From the NCBI RefSeq assembly GCF_014926385.1, contig NZ_CP053291.1:124001-188000 (forward strand): a DNA stretch of 64,000 nt. The letters run 5' to 3'. Source of the stretch: Trueperella pecoris. GTDB lineage: Bacteria > Actinomycetota > Actinomycetes > Actinomycetales > Actinomycetaceae. A program made the position numbers and the translations under genes. This document shows, piece by piece, positions 26,465 to 35,019 of this stretch; positions within the stretch are counted from its first letter, which is position 1; every line of letters begins with the position of its first letter. A model generated the notes under the pieces. That model was not told the DNA's origin, did not search any database, and saw only the letters and a program-made list of their open reading frames with translations.

Positions 26465-26658
26465 CGGGTTCTCTTCGGGACGGGGATGTTGGAGTCGATT
26501 CGTTTGGCATATTTCTTGTGGGCGGCTTGGCGGCTCACGCCGAGGATGTCGGCGATCTGCTGCCAGCTATATCCGGCGTGGAGCGCGACCACCGCGCGCA
26601 ATCCCTGCTCGGGGCTGGGTGTGTTCATGGCTGTTTGTATGACTTCACCTGCTTCCAT
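26461..26658 (-). CDS. Small HTH DNA-binding protein
   Basis: A 65-residue protein that is almost entirely an HTH: SPEQGLRAVVALHAGYSWQQIADILGVSRQAAHKKYAKRI. It resembles sigma-70 region 4/transposase-like HTHs used in small regulators. It ends 4 nt into the ClpN-SRPBCC gene, so the two are translationally coupled. No Shine-Dalgarno precedes the ATG at 26658. Confidence 0.82.
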   Translation of the reverse strand: MEAGEVIQTAMNTPSPEQGLRAVVALHAGYSWQQIADILGVSRQAAHKKYAKRIDSNIPVPKRTR

Positions 26659-26746
26659 GCTGTCAACTTAGGTTGTTAAGGGGTTGCTTGTCAGCCCTGG
26701 TTGCTAATCGTGGTTCGTCAAACCGTGTGAAACGCCTCGAACAATT

Positions 26747-26777
26747 GCAATGAGTTAGGGTGCCCTAATAGCATTGC
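26747..26777 (+). promoter_or_regulatory. Extended dyad with DtxR-like iron box before siderophore operon
   Basis: Inner palindrome TTAGGG-TG-CCCTAA (26755-26768) flanked by GCAATG (26747) and CATTGC (26772). The inner part shares 12 of 17 positions with AGGTTAGGCTAACCTAA, the DtxR/IdeR consensus core. It ends 4 nt before the ATG at 26781. Iron-dependent repression by the DtxR homologue at 7763 is the simplest reading. Confidence 0.6.
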
Positions 26778-26780
26778 GGA

Positions 26781-27683
26781 ATGCTAAATAAAAAATCGCC
26801 ACGTCATGACCAGGGTGTTCGCCGCCCGCGTCGTTCCGCCCTCATTTCGATGATCTTCGCCCTCGGCATCCTCCTTACGGGCTGCGCCGGAGGCAAAGGC
26901 GCATCGGAAGTCACGACGCCGAGCGCATCTGCGCCAACCGCCATGCGGATCGTCGCGCTCGATTGGCGTTACGAAGAGATCCTCCATGTCCTCGGCATCA
27001 AGCCGGTCGGTATCGTGGAAATCGGCAAGTCCGCCGCGCCCGCCACCCTCAAAGGACAGCTCGACGGCATCACCTCGGTCGGCCAGGCGAAGCAGCCCAA
27101 CCTCGAGGTGATCCAGTCTCTTGAGCCGGATCTGATTCTCGCAAGCCCCACGCGTCAGGGAGCCATTATGGACCAGCTGAAGGAAATCGCCCCAACAGCG
27201 GCCTATTCGGACGCCACGTACACTGACGTGTTGGATGCGATGGACGACGTCGCCGCCAAGGTCGGCGCAAAAGAGAAGGCGGCCGAATTCCGGGCGCGCA
27301 TCGAGGCCAAGGTCGCCGAAGCTAAGGCCAAGGTGGCGCCGGGGACGCGCGCGGCCTTAATCGGCTGGTCGAAGAACACTCTCTACACGTGGGTCAAGGA
27401 TTCCTTCCCCGGCTCGCTGCTGACGGCCGCCGGGTACGACTACGGCTACGACGGTGAAAAGAGTGCCATCGAGTCTAAGACTGACGTCGCTGAGCTGACC
27501 GGCGATAAGCTACCGGACATGAAGCTTGACGTCATGTACTTGTACAACGACACGAAGGGCTTCCGCTCCAGCCCCTTCGCGAGCGTCGTGCCGACGATCG
27601 TTGACGTTGAGCAGGACACCTGGTCGCGCTCGCGCGGGCCGTTGGCCGCCGAGGCAATGCTCGACCTCATCATCAATTCCTAA
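26781..27683 (+). CDS. Iron-siderophore ABC transporter, substrate-binding lipoprotein
   Basis: A 300-residue class III solute-binding protein (FhuD/FecB type). A basic N-terminus and hydrophobic stretch end in the lipobox LTGC (Cys 36), so it is a membrane-anchored lipoprotein. MRIVALDWRYEEILHVLGIKPVGI and LEPDLILASPT are characteristic. First gene of a four-gene operon (SBP, two permeases, ATPase). A DtxR-like dyad lies directly upstream. Confidence 0.93.
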   Translation: MLNKKSPRHDQGVRRPRRSALISMIFALGILLTGCAGGKGASEVTTPSASAPTAMRIVALDWRYEEILHVLGIKPVGIVEIGKSAAPATLKGQLDGITSVGQAKQPNLEVIQSLEPDLILASPTRQGAIMDQLKEIAPTAAYSDATYTDVLDAMDDVAAKVGAKEKAAEFRARIEAKVAEAKAKVAPGTRAALIGWSKNTLYTWVKDSFPGSLLTAAGYDYGYDGEKSAIESKTDVAELTGDKLPDMKLDVMYLYNDTKGFRSSPFASVVPTIVDVEQDTWSRSRGPLAAEAMLDLIINS

Positions 27684-27694
27684 GGATTCTCCTC

Positions 27695-28687
27695 GTGGGG
27701 AGCAGGACCGTGCGAAGGCTATCCGCATCGGTGTGCGTGGCAGTCAGTCTCGCCATTGTTGCGCTCCGCCTCGTCAGCGTGGAGGCGCCTGCGGATGCTC
27801 CCTGGCTGTATGACGAGGTGTGGGGCGTGGTGCATGACAGGCTAGCCGCCGCGATCGCTGTGGGTGCGGCGCTAGGCGTGGCCGGCGTGCTCCTTCGGAC
27901 GGCGACGTCGAACCCGCTGGCCGATCCGCAGATCACCGGCGTCAATTCGGGCGCGGCCTTCGGCGCGGTGGCGACGACGTTTGCCACCGGCGCGACCCAC
28001 GGCGCCTACATCCTTCCCGGCGCGCTCGTCGGAGGTGCGCTGGCGGCGGGCCTGACGATCTCGCTCAGCATGAGGGGGAGGTCCCCGGATCGACACGGGG
28101 CGAACGCGATACAGCGCATGGTGCTGCTCGGGATTGCGGTCTCGGCCGTCTTCAGTGCGCTGACGGCGATCTTCCTCGTTCTTGACGAGGCTCAGCTAAC
28201 CACCGTGCTCGCCTGGCTCAACGGCCGCCTGGGCGGGGTGCGCTGGCCGGACGTCGTACCTGCGGCGGTTGCGATCCTTGTGATCCTGCCCGGCGCGGCT
28301 TTGGCCGGGCGAGCTTTCGACGTTCTTGCGGCCGGCGGGAGCATTAGCCGCTCCATTGGTGCTAACCCGGATGCGATTCGCAGGCGCGCGGTGGTGCTTG
28401 CGGTGATCCTGACCGCTACGTGCGTTGCCGCCGCCGGCCCGATCGGCTTCCTGGGCCTGCTTGCCGCGGTGGTGGCCAACCGCGTGTGCGGAGCGCGCCA
28501 CCGGCTCGCCCTGCCTTTCGCGGCGCTCGTTGGCGCCACGGTCCTGCTGGTCGCCGACTCGGTGGGGCAGATGCTGTGGGCGCCGGCTGAGACGCCCGTC
28601 GGCATCTTGACCGGAATTGCCGGCACGCCGCTGCTGCTGTGGGGCATCCGCCATATCGGGTCAAGGTCCGAGGGGAAGGTGCGATGA
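27695..28687 (+). CDS. Iron-siderophore ABC transporter permease (FecCD)
   Basis: A 330-residue polytopic permease of the FecCD/BtuC family with about nine to ten TM helices; family motifs include NPLADPQITGVNSGAA (about 67) and GFLGLLAAVVANR (coupling-helix region, about 250). GTG start 11 nt after the lipoprotein stop. Overlaps the second permease by 4 nt, so the two form a heterodimer channel. Confidence 0.92.
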   Translation: MGSRTVRRLSASVCVAVSLAIVALRLVSVEAPADAPWLYDEVWGVVHDRLAAAIAVGAALGVAGVLLRTATSNPLADPQITGVNSGAAFGAVATTFATGATHGAYILPGALVGGALAAGLTISLSMRGRSPDRHGANAIQRMVLLGIAVSAVFSALTAIFLVLDEAQLTTVLAWLNGRLGGVRWPDVVPAAVAILVILPGAALAGRAFDVLAAGGSISRSIGANPDAIRRRAVVLAVILTATCVAAAGPIGFLGLLAAVVANRVCGARHRLALPFAALVGATVLLVADSVGQMLWAPAETPVGILTGIAGTPLLLWGIRHIGSRSEGKVR

Positions 28688-29664
28688 AGGCCCGTTTTGC
28701 GGCGTCGATGCTGGTGGCGAGCGCACTCCTCGTGCTAGCGAGCATTCTTGGCATGGCGATCGGGGCCGTGCAACACTCCATTGCCGACGTCGTCTCGGGC
28801 GTCCTCGCCGGCGAGGCCCTCTACTGGCGCTACCGGATGCCGCGCATCGTGGTGGGTGTGCTGGCGGGCGTCGGCATGGCCACCTCCGGAGCGTTGCTTC
28901 AGGCGGCGTTGCGCAACCCGCTCGCCGCGCCTGACACGCTCGGCATTACTGCAGGTGGCGGCCTCTTCGCCGTCGGTGCGCTCCTCGGATTCGGCGCCTT
29001 GCCCGCGGCGGCGCTGACCCCCATCGCGTTCGTCGGCTCGCTCGTCGGTGCCGCCCTCGTTTTCCTCGCCGCCGGGCGCGCGTTCGCCGACCCCACGCGC
29101 CTCGCCCTGACCGGCGTCGCCGTCTCGGTTGGTCTCGCCGCGCTCACCCAGCTGCTGCTCGTCCGCGCCGCTCCGGAGGCCGGCGCCGCCATGACCTGGC
29201 TCAAGGGCTCGCTTTACGCCCGCACGATGAACGACGCCGTCACGGTGGCCCCGGCCGTCGCCTTCGGTTTCGCTGTGGCCCTCGTGCTTTCGCGTCATTT
29301 CAATGCGCTCGTCCTGTCGGACGCGACGATGGGGAGCATCGGGGTGCCCGCCTCGGCGCTACGCGTCGGCGCGGTCGTCCTTGCCGTGCTGTCCGGGTCG
29401 GCCGCCGTTGCGGCCGCCGGGGTTCTCGGGTTCGTTGGCCTGATTGTGCCGCACGCGGCCAAGCTCCTGGTGGGGCAGTCCCTCTCACGGCAGTTGCCCG
29501 TGGCGGCGGTGGGCGGTGCGGCCGTCGTCGTCGGCGCGGACGCCGTGGGAAGGTGGGCCTTCGCACCGACGGAAATCCCTGTCGGAGCCCTCATCGCCAT
29601 CGCGGGCGCGCCCTACTTCATCTATCTGGTGTTGCGAGTCACCAGCGTTACGGGGAAGCAATGA
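28684..29664 (+). CDS. Iron-siderophore ABC transporter permease (FecCD)
   Basis: A 326-residue FecCD permease: RMPRIVVGVLAGVGMATSGALLQAALRNPLAAPDTLGI near the N-terminus and GFVGLIVPHAAKLLVG (coupling region, about 255). Starts in the ATGA overlap with the previous permease and ends in an ATGA overlap with the ATPase, so translation of the operon is coupled throughout. Confidence 0.93.
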   Translation: MKARFAASMLVASALLVLASILGMAIGAVQHSIADVVSGVLAGEALYWRYRMPRIVVGVLAGVGMATSGALLQAALRNPLAAPDTLGITAGGGLFAVGALLGFGALPAAALTPIAFVGSLVGAALVFLAAGRAFADPTRLALTGVAVSVGLAALTQLLLVRAAPEAGAAMTWLKGSLYARTMNDAVTVAPAVAFGFAVALVLSRHFNALVLSDATMGSIGVPASALRVGAVVLAVLSGSAAVAAAGVLGFVGLIVPHAAKLLVGQSLSRQLPVAAVGGAAVVVGADAVGRWAFAPTEIPVGALIAIAGAPYFIYLVLRVTSVTGKQ

Positions 29665-30446
29665 ACGATCAGATTACCTGTACAAACGTCTCGGCCGGAT
29701 ATGGCGGACCGCCCGTCATCCGCGATATCGATCTGGAGATCCCCAGCGGAGAAATTACCGCGCTGATCGGTCCCAACGGTTGCGGAAAGTCGACGCTTTT
29801 GAAGACGATCGGCCGACAATTGGGTATTGAAGGTGGCGATATCAGCCTGGGAGGACGTTCGATCGCGGACTTCGGCACGCGCGAATTTGCGCGCCGCCTG
29901 TCCTTTCTGCCGCAGCAACCCACGGTTCCCGAGGGGATGGTCGCGCGCGAGCTCATCGCCTTCGGGCGCTACCCCTACACGGGCGCCTTCGCCTCCCTAG
30001 CGGAGGAAGATCATCGGGAGATCGAGGAGGCTGCCTCGGCGACTCGCGTGCTCGACTACCTCGACCGGCCGGCAACCCAGCTCTCGGGTGGCCAACGTCA
30101 GCGCATGTGGATCGCCATGACGCTGGCCCAACAGAGTTCGATCATGTTGCTCGATGAACCGACCACCTTTCTCGACCCCGCCCATCAGTTGGCCATCCTC
30201 GACCTGGTCGCCGATCTCAATCGGGACGGGCGGACCGTGGTCATGGTTGTCCACGACATGGTGCATGCCGCCAAATACTCGGACCACGTGGTGGTCATGA
30301 AGGACGGGCGCATCCTCGACAGTGGCCCGACCAAGCAGACCCTCGACTCTGACCTGATCGAACGCGCTTTTGGCATCTCGACCATGATGGTCACTGACCC
30401 GCAGACGGGCCGGAAGTTGCCGATTGCCTACGCGGTGAGCTGGTAG
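29661..30446 (+). CDS. Iron-siderophore ABC transporter ATPase (FepC-like)
   Basis: A 261-residue ABC ATPase: Walker A GPNGCGKST (about 37), Q-loop LPQQ, signature LSGGQRQR, Walker B IMLLDEPT, and switch His in VVHD. Powers the permease pair. A hairpin overlapping its stop codon probably terminates the operon. The convergent GntR gene ends 15 bp away. Confidence 0.95.
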   Translation: MNDQITCTNVSAGYGGPPVIRDIDLEIPSGEITALIGPNGCGKSTLLKTIGRQLGIEGGDISLGGRSIADFGTREFARRLSFLPQQPTVPEGMVARELIAFGRYPYTGAFASLAEEDHREIEEAASATRVLDYLDRPATQLSGGQRQRMWIAMTLAQQSSIMLLDEPTTFLDPAHQLAILDLVADLNRDGRTVVMVVHDMVHAAKYSDHVVVMKDGRILDSGPTKQTLDSDLIERAFGISTMMVTDPQTGRKLPIAYAVSW

Positions 30447-30462
30447 GCAATCGTGTCTTGTT
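30421..30462 (+). terminator. Hairpin terminator overlapping the ATPase stop codon
   Basis: Perfect 11-bp stem CGATTGCCTAC (30421-30431) / GTAGGCAATCG (30443-30453) with an 11-nt loop, then a T-rich TGTCTTGTTT. The stop codon TAG is inside the right arm. Confidence 0.65.
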
Positions 30463-31172
30463 TAAAGGGTGATTTCGATTTGGTCACCGAGATATTTGCA
30501 TGTGATTTCCGCAAGCGTGAGGCCCTCGCCATCGACGAACGAAGTCTCGAGGGCGAGGAGAGGGACAGGGGCGGCAAGGTGAAGCTGTTTGGTCTCAGAC
30601 GCCGTTGCCATTGTTGCGCGGATGGTCCTCGAGGTCTCGATCGGTTTGCGTAGTTGCCACTGGTCGCTTTCAAGGATTTCTGGGAGGCTTCGTGAGAGAT
30701 CATGTCCGAGGATGCCGGGGAAGAGATCGGCTCGGATGATAGCGACCTCAATGCCGACGAGTTTGCTGTGTTCCTCGTCAAGATAGTGGTTTCGTTGGAT
30801 TCGGGCAATGAATGGCTCCTCGGTGGTGTGCAGGAGCTGCCGTTCTCCTTCGTCGGCCGTCTGCAACGCTGCAGAAATTAGCTTGACATGTGTGAGTGGC
30901 TCTGCTGTGGTAGTCCGACCTTCCGAAGTTGTGCTCGGCGAAGCCCTATGTGTCGACGCCGCTTCCTCGCGGTCTGCAACAAAGGTGCCCCGTCCGGGGA
31001 TGCCGACTGTCAGACCGTTTTGGCTGAGGAGCATGAGTGCGCGGCGGACCGTCATTGGGGAAACGTTGAAGGATGAAGCGAGCTTAACCTCGCTCTCAAG
31101 CCGCTCCCCGGGGCTCATGTCTGCAATGCGCTCGAGCAGAGCGTCGTAGACCTTCGCGTACTTGGGTTCCAT
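30462..31172 (-). CDS. GntR/HutC-family regulator with UTRA domain
   Basis: A 236-residue regulator. The N-terminal winged helix (YAKVYDALLERIADMSPGERLESEVKLASSFNVSPMTVRRALMLLSQNGLTVGIPGRGTFV) is GntR type and the C-terminal portion (about 85-236) is a UTRA ligand pocket. Start at 31172 follows GGAGG. It is divergent from the hydrolase-transporter genes and is the likely regulator via the palindromes in between. Confidence 0.92.
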   Translation of the reverse strand: MEPKYAKVYDALLERIADMSPGERLESEVKLASSFNVSPMTVRRALMLLSQNGLTVGIPGRGTFVADREEAASTHRASPSTTSEGRTTTAEPLTHVKLISAALQTADEGERQLLHTTEEPFIARIQRNHYLDEEHSKLVGIEVAIIRADLFPGILGHDLSRSLPEILESDQWQLRKPIETSRTIRATMATASETKQLHLAAPVPLLALETSFVDGEGLTLAEITCKYLGDQIEITL

Positions 31173-31197
31173 GAGGTGTCCTCCGGTAAAAGGTTGG

Positions 31198-31253
31198 TTG
31201 ACAGCCAGTATACATACACCCTAGGGTGTTATGTATCACCCTAGGGCGGTGAT
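31198..31253 (+). promoter_or_regulatory. Promoter with two GntR-type operators
   Basis: TTGACA (31198) and TAGGGT (31222) form a promoter with an 18-nt spacer. Operator 1 is ACACCCTAGGGTGT (31216-31229) nested in ATACAT/ATGTAT (31210-31236). Operator 2 is ATCACC-7 nt-GGTGAT (31235-31253), sharing CACCCTAGGG. Operator 1 covers the -10. Confidence 0.75.
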
Positions 31254-31283
31254 GCCCTCTCCTTTATCGCTAAGGAAGTCTTG

Positions 31284-33050
31284 ATGGCTAGTCACGGAAT
31301 ATCTTATTCGGTATCGGGCTGTGAGGTTAAGGGGGTTATCGTCGCCTTACATGGAGTTACGGATAATGCGGCGTCCCTGTCCGATCTTGCTCGGCAATGG
31401 AAAGACGAGTGGAAGGTCTACCTCGTAGATACGTTAGGTCACGGCCTCTCGCGTAGCTTTGACGACACCGAGCTAGCCGACCCGCTCCGTGCGATCGCGG
31501 CTGCCGTTCGTTCTGTCGTGATTGAAGCGGCTCGGCAGAGTGTGAGTCGGAAGGTTGTGCTGATGGGTCATTCGCTCGGTGGGGCGGTGGCTTGCGCGAT
31601 TGCGAATGATGTGCCGGAGGTGATTCAGGCGCTTGTCCTCGAAGATCCCGCTCTGTTGACCGACGGCCAGTGGGAGCTCTACCGCGGTTCGGCGGGAGAT
31701 TTGGTTAAGCGCCAAGAGCTGGTGACTGACCATGTGGGTGAGGCGATTACTGAGCTTATGAAAGTTTACACGGCGTGGCCGGCATCCGAGTATGGCGCGT
31801 GGGCGCAGGGCAAGACGCAGGTGGATCGACGTTTTGTGGCTACCGGCGTCGTGGGAATGCGCGGACGTGAGGTGTTGGCCGGGTTATCGGTGCCGACGCT
31901 CTTGGTCACCGGGGATCAGAGCGACGTCCTGTTTGGCCGAGAAGGGCAGTCCGAGCTCGAAAGCCTGGGCAATCCCCACATCAGTTCGGTTCTGATCTCT
32001 GACGCCTCCCACACGGTTCGCAGGGATCAGTCTGAGGAGTTCTATCGTGTGGTTGGCGAATTTCTGAGGCGTTATGGGCAGCGTCCATTATCTCCGACGC
32101 CGTATATCGCCGCCGAGCTTCAGCCCGTCATTGACGCCACTCCCGAGCAGAATGCCGAAGACTATCTCGCGATGCGTCGCCGCGGTGAAGAGTTGCTGGC
32201 TGACGTTCGGCCCGCTGATGGTGTCACTGTTGAGGAGGTTCACCTTGGTGGGCAAACCGGCGATGATCGGCAGGCGGACTCTTCAGATGAGGCTTTTACA
32301 CTTCGTTGCTTGAGGAGTGGTGCTGAGCCGCGGGCCGTCGTGCTTTCGATTCATGGTGGTGGTTACATTGCAGGCGCTGCGCGCTACGACGATGCTCGCA
32401 ATAGCGAACTGATTGAGGTCTTTGGCGGTGCGGTCGTCGCTAGTCCGGATTACCGGCTGTCCCCCGAGTGGCCGTGGCCTGCAGCTGCCACGGATTGTGT
32501 CCGTTCTCTGCACTATCTCTCGCGGGCGTATCCGGGCTTACCGCTGTACATCTATGGTGATTCGGCCGGTGCTGGGCTCGCTCAGCAGGCGCTGGCCATC
32601 ATTGCGGCGAGTGGTCAGGGGCCCGACGTCGATCGCATCGTTTTGCTCGAACCTTGCCTTGAGCCGGGAATGGTCACGCGTTCGTTCGACACCTACCGCG
32701 ATGGGCCGATATGGACGCTTGAGGCGTCAAGCGTGGCTTGGCGGCATTACATGGGCGCTTCGGATGCTGTCCCGCCTTATGTTCCCTCGCGCGCTGCGGC
32801 ATCGGCGATGCCACCCACATTCCTCGTTGTCAACCCTGCCGACCCTCTCCGTGATGAAGGAATGCGCTTCGCGCAAGACCTCGCCGACGCCGGCGTTGCG
32901 GTAGAGCTACACATGTATTCGGGAACGTTCCACGGGGCCTTGTCAGTTCCGGGTACCTCCACGTGGGAGCGCGTTAAAGATGACATCCGCGCCTTCCTTG
33001 CCACACCAATCACCAGCTCACACTTCAGTCTTGGAAAGGACCCCTCATGA
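31284..33050 (+). CDS. Fusion of two alpha/beta hydrolases
   Basis: A 588-residue protein of two complete hydrolase domains. Domain 1 (about 1-265): LHGVTDN, nucleophile GHSLGG (about 95) and ASHTVRRDQ for the His. Domain 2 (about 290-588) is of the hormone-sensitive-lipase/acetyl-hydrolase family: HGGGYIAG oxyanion motif, GDSAGAG nucleophile, NPADPLRDEG for the acid, and a final His in SGTFHG. The ATG at 31284 follows AAGGAAG (TTG 31281 is one codon earlier). It overlaps the MFS gene by 4 nt. An intracellular double esterase deacylating the transported sugar conjugate is plausible (inference). Confidence 0.85.
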   Translation: MASHGISYSVSGCEVKGVIVALHGVTDNAASLSDLARQWKDEWKVYLVDTLGHGLSRSFDDTELADPLRAIAAAVRSVVIEAARQSVSRKVVLMGHSLGGAVACAIANDVPEVIQALVLEDPALLTDGQWELYRGSAGDLVKRQELVTDHVGEAITELMKVYTAWPASEYGAWAQGKTQVDRRFVATGVVGMRGREVLAGLSVPTLLVTGDQSDVLFGREGQSELESLGNPHISSVLISDASHTVRRDQSEEFYRVVGEFLRRYGQRPLSPTPYIAAELQPVIDATPEQNAEDYLAMRRRGEELLADVRPADGVTVEEVHLGGQTGDDRQADSSDEAFTLRCLRSGAEPRAVVLSIHGGGYIAGAARYDDARNSELIEVFGGAVVASPDYRLSPEWPWPAAATDCVRSLHYLSRAYPGLPLYIYGDSAGAGLAQQALAIIAASGQGPDVDRIVLLEPCLEPGMVTRSFDTYRDGPIWTLEASSVAWRHYMGASDAVPPYVPSRAAASAMPPTFLVVNPADPLRDEGMRFAQDLADAGVAVELHMYSGTFHGALSVPGTSTWERVKDDIRAFLATPITSSHFSLGKDPS

Positions 33051-34447
33051 GCAACAACAGTAAGCTCCTGCAGATTGCAGGGGCGGCCGCGCTTGGCGGC
33101 TTTCTCTTCGGCTTCGATGTCGCCGTCATTAACGGTGCGATCGGGTCGGTCTCGGGTAGTGACACCGGTTTCGGCCTTGTCTCATGGGAGACGGGTGTGG
33201 TGGTGTCAATCGTCAGCCTCGGTGCCGCGGTGGGTGCGGCAATCGCAGGTGGTGTGGCGAATCGTATCGGGCGCGTGCGCGTGATGGTCGCGGCGGCTGT
33301 GCTCTTTGCTGTGTCGGCGCTCATGAGCGGCCTGTCGTTCAGCTTTGAGGCGCTGGCGTGGTGGCGTTTGGTGGGTGGCTTCGGTGTTGGTATTTCGGCT
33401 GTAATTGCGCCGGCCTACATTGCGGAAATCGCTCCGGCAGACAAGCGAGGCAGGCTTGGAACGTTGCAGCAACTGGCAATCGCGTTCGGTATTTTTGGTG
33501 CGTTCATTACGAACTTTATCTTGGTGAGGCTGACGGGCTCTGCTGATGCCGAGGCCTGGTTTGGTCTCTATACCTGGCGATGGATGTTCATCAGTGAATT
33601 GCTTCCGGCCCTTCTGTATGGATTCTTCGTCCTCTTCTTGCCTGAATCGCCACGCTACCTGGTGTCGATCGGTGCGGAAGATCGTGCGGAAAAGATTATC
33701 GTTGCTGTGGGCTCGGATATGGATCCTCAGGGGCGTATTGCCGAAATTCGTTCCTCGCTATCGGGGCATCGCCCACGCTTTGCGGACTTGCGCGATGGGA
33801 AGTACGGCCTTCGACCGGTGGTATGGATTGCCCTCGCCTTTGCTTTCCTCATCCAAATGGTGGGAATTAATAACGTGCTGCTGTATGCCACGGATTTGTG
33901 GACGACGGTCGGTTTCGCAGGCAACCTCTCCGTCTTCATCCCCGTGCTGACTTCCGTCATCGGTATCATCATGACACTGATTGGTATGTCGGTGATCGAC
34001 AAGGTTGGCCGTCGTCCCCTCCTTCTGTGGGGTGCGATCGGTATGTTCGTCTCCATGTTGGCGGCGGCTATCACCTTCACTCAGGGGACGATTACCGAAA
34101 CGGGTGCTCTCAACCTTACGGGCGCTTGGGCTTTCATCGCTCTTGTGAGTGTCCATCTCGTGTACATCATCTTCTGCGGCACGTGGGGCGTGGTGCTGTG
34201 GGTCTTCCTTGGCGAGATCTTCCCCAACCAAATCCGCACGGCTGGACTGGGTGTAGCTACAGCGGGCAACTGGATCGGTGGAACGCTCATCACTTTCCTC
34301 TTCCCGGTGACCAAGGAGTACATAGGGCTGTCGGGGACGTACTTCTCCTACGCCGTCGTAGGTGCAATCCTCATCTGGCTCGTTGCTAAGCACATCCCTG
34401 AGACTAAGGGCGTGGAGCTGGAGGACATGACCTACAGCCTCAAGTAA
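33047..34447 (+). CDS. MFS sugar porter
   Basis: A 466-residue 12-TM sugar transporter family protein: GFLFGFDVAVINGAIG in TM1, the RIGRVRVM loop, PESPRYLV in the central loop, DKVGRRPLLL, and the closing PETKGVELE. Translationally coupled to the double hydrolase, so both probably act on one GntR-sensed substrate. Followed by a long hairpin. Confidence 0.93.
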   Translation: MSNNSKLLQIAGAAALGGFLFGFDVAVINGAIGSVSGSDTGFGLVSWETGVVVSIVSLGAAVGAAIAGGVANRIGRVRVMVAAAVLFAVSALMSGLSFSFEALAWWRLVGGFGVGISAVIAPAYIAEIAPADKRGRLGTLQQLAIAFGIFGAFITNFILVRLTGSADAEAWFGLYTWRWMFISELLPALLYGFFVLFLPESPRYLVSIGAEDRAEKIIVAVGSDMDPQGRIAEIRSSLSGHRPRFADLRDGKYGLRPVVWIALAFAFLIQMVGINNVLLYATDLWTTVGFAGNLSVFIPVLTSVIGIIMTLIGMSVIDKVGRRPLLLWGAIGMFVSMLAAAITFTQGTITETGALNLTGAWAFIALVSVHLVYIIFCGTWGVVLWVFLGEIFPNQIRTAGLGVATAGNWIGGTLITFLFPVTKEYIGLSGTYFSYAVVGAILIWLVAKHIPETKGVELEDMTYSLK

Positions 34448-34493
34448 ATCTCTTATCTGCGCCCGCAGCTACGCTAGTCGTCAAGCGGGGAAA

Positions 34494-34537
34494 GAGTTCG
34501 GGCCAACCTTCGTTAGCGTGAAGGTTGGCCCGAACTC
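34494..34537. terminator. Long perfect hairpin between convergent genes
   Basis: Perfect 18-bp stem: left arm 34494-34511, right arm 34520-34537, loop of 8 nt (GTTAGCGT). There is no T-run, but it lies between the MFS gene and the convergent Fer4_19 remnant, so a bidirectional terminator is likely. Confidence 0.7.
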
Positions 34538-34578
34538 ATCCCCAAGTTTGCCTACGGCGCAGTCTTTGGAGGGTAGGG

Positions 34579-34788
34579 CTAGTCCTTGAGCCAGCGGTAG
34601 CTCAGCGCGCCCAATGGGCAGGCGTCGATCTGGGCGATGAGCTATTCGGTTGAGGCATTGAGCGGCTGCACCCAGGGCCGCGTCTTCGTGTCGTAGACCT
34701 GCGGCAACCTCCGCCAGCAAATGCCGGAGTGCTGGCATAGTTCTGGCTTCCAAATGACGGCAATGTCCTTGCCTTCGTACTCTTTCAT
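34579..34788 (-). pseudogene. Fer4_19 (4Fe-4S) mono-cluster protein with in-frame amber
   Basis: From ATG 34788 the frame reads KEYEGKDIAVIWKPELCQHSGICWRRLPQVYDTKTRPWVQP to NASTE, then TAG at 34642-34644, then LIAQIDACPLGALSYRWLKD and a natural stop. The Cys spacing matches the YjdI/Fer4_19 small iron-sulfur family. A CAG-to-TAG change would explain it. GAAAGGA precedes the start, so the gene was once well translated. Confidence 0.8.
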
Positions 34789-35019
34789 GTGCGTCCTTTC
34801 TCGGCGTGGTGCCTCTGGCGCCGTGGCCATGGCAACACCTTGGCCCTGCTTTTCCTCGTCTACTGGAGGAAATCTGCCCGCCGTGTCGTGTGATCGAGGG
34901 GACTAGAGCACAAGAAAATAATAGTTTAAGAGTCAACTAACGCAAGCATGGAAGACGCCCCCTACGAGACGCGGAGGACGCCTCCACAATCGATCCGATA
35001 TCGATGAGGAGTAGTTGAC

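Noticed and set aside
22630-34644. Two in-frame TAG codons as evidence of amber recoding
   Set aside because: The neighbouring pyruvate oxidase has a TAA, a frameshift and a deletion too, ordinary genes here use TAG as a stop (for example 30444), and no suppressor tRNA or pyl gene is visible. Decay is simpler.
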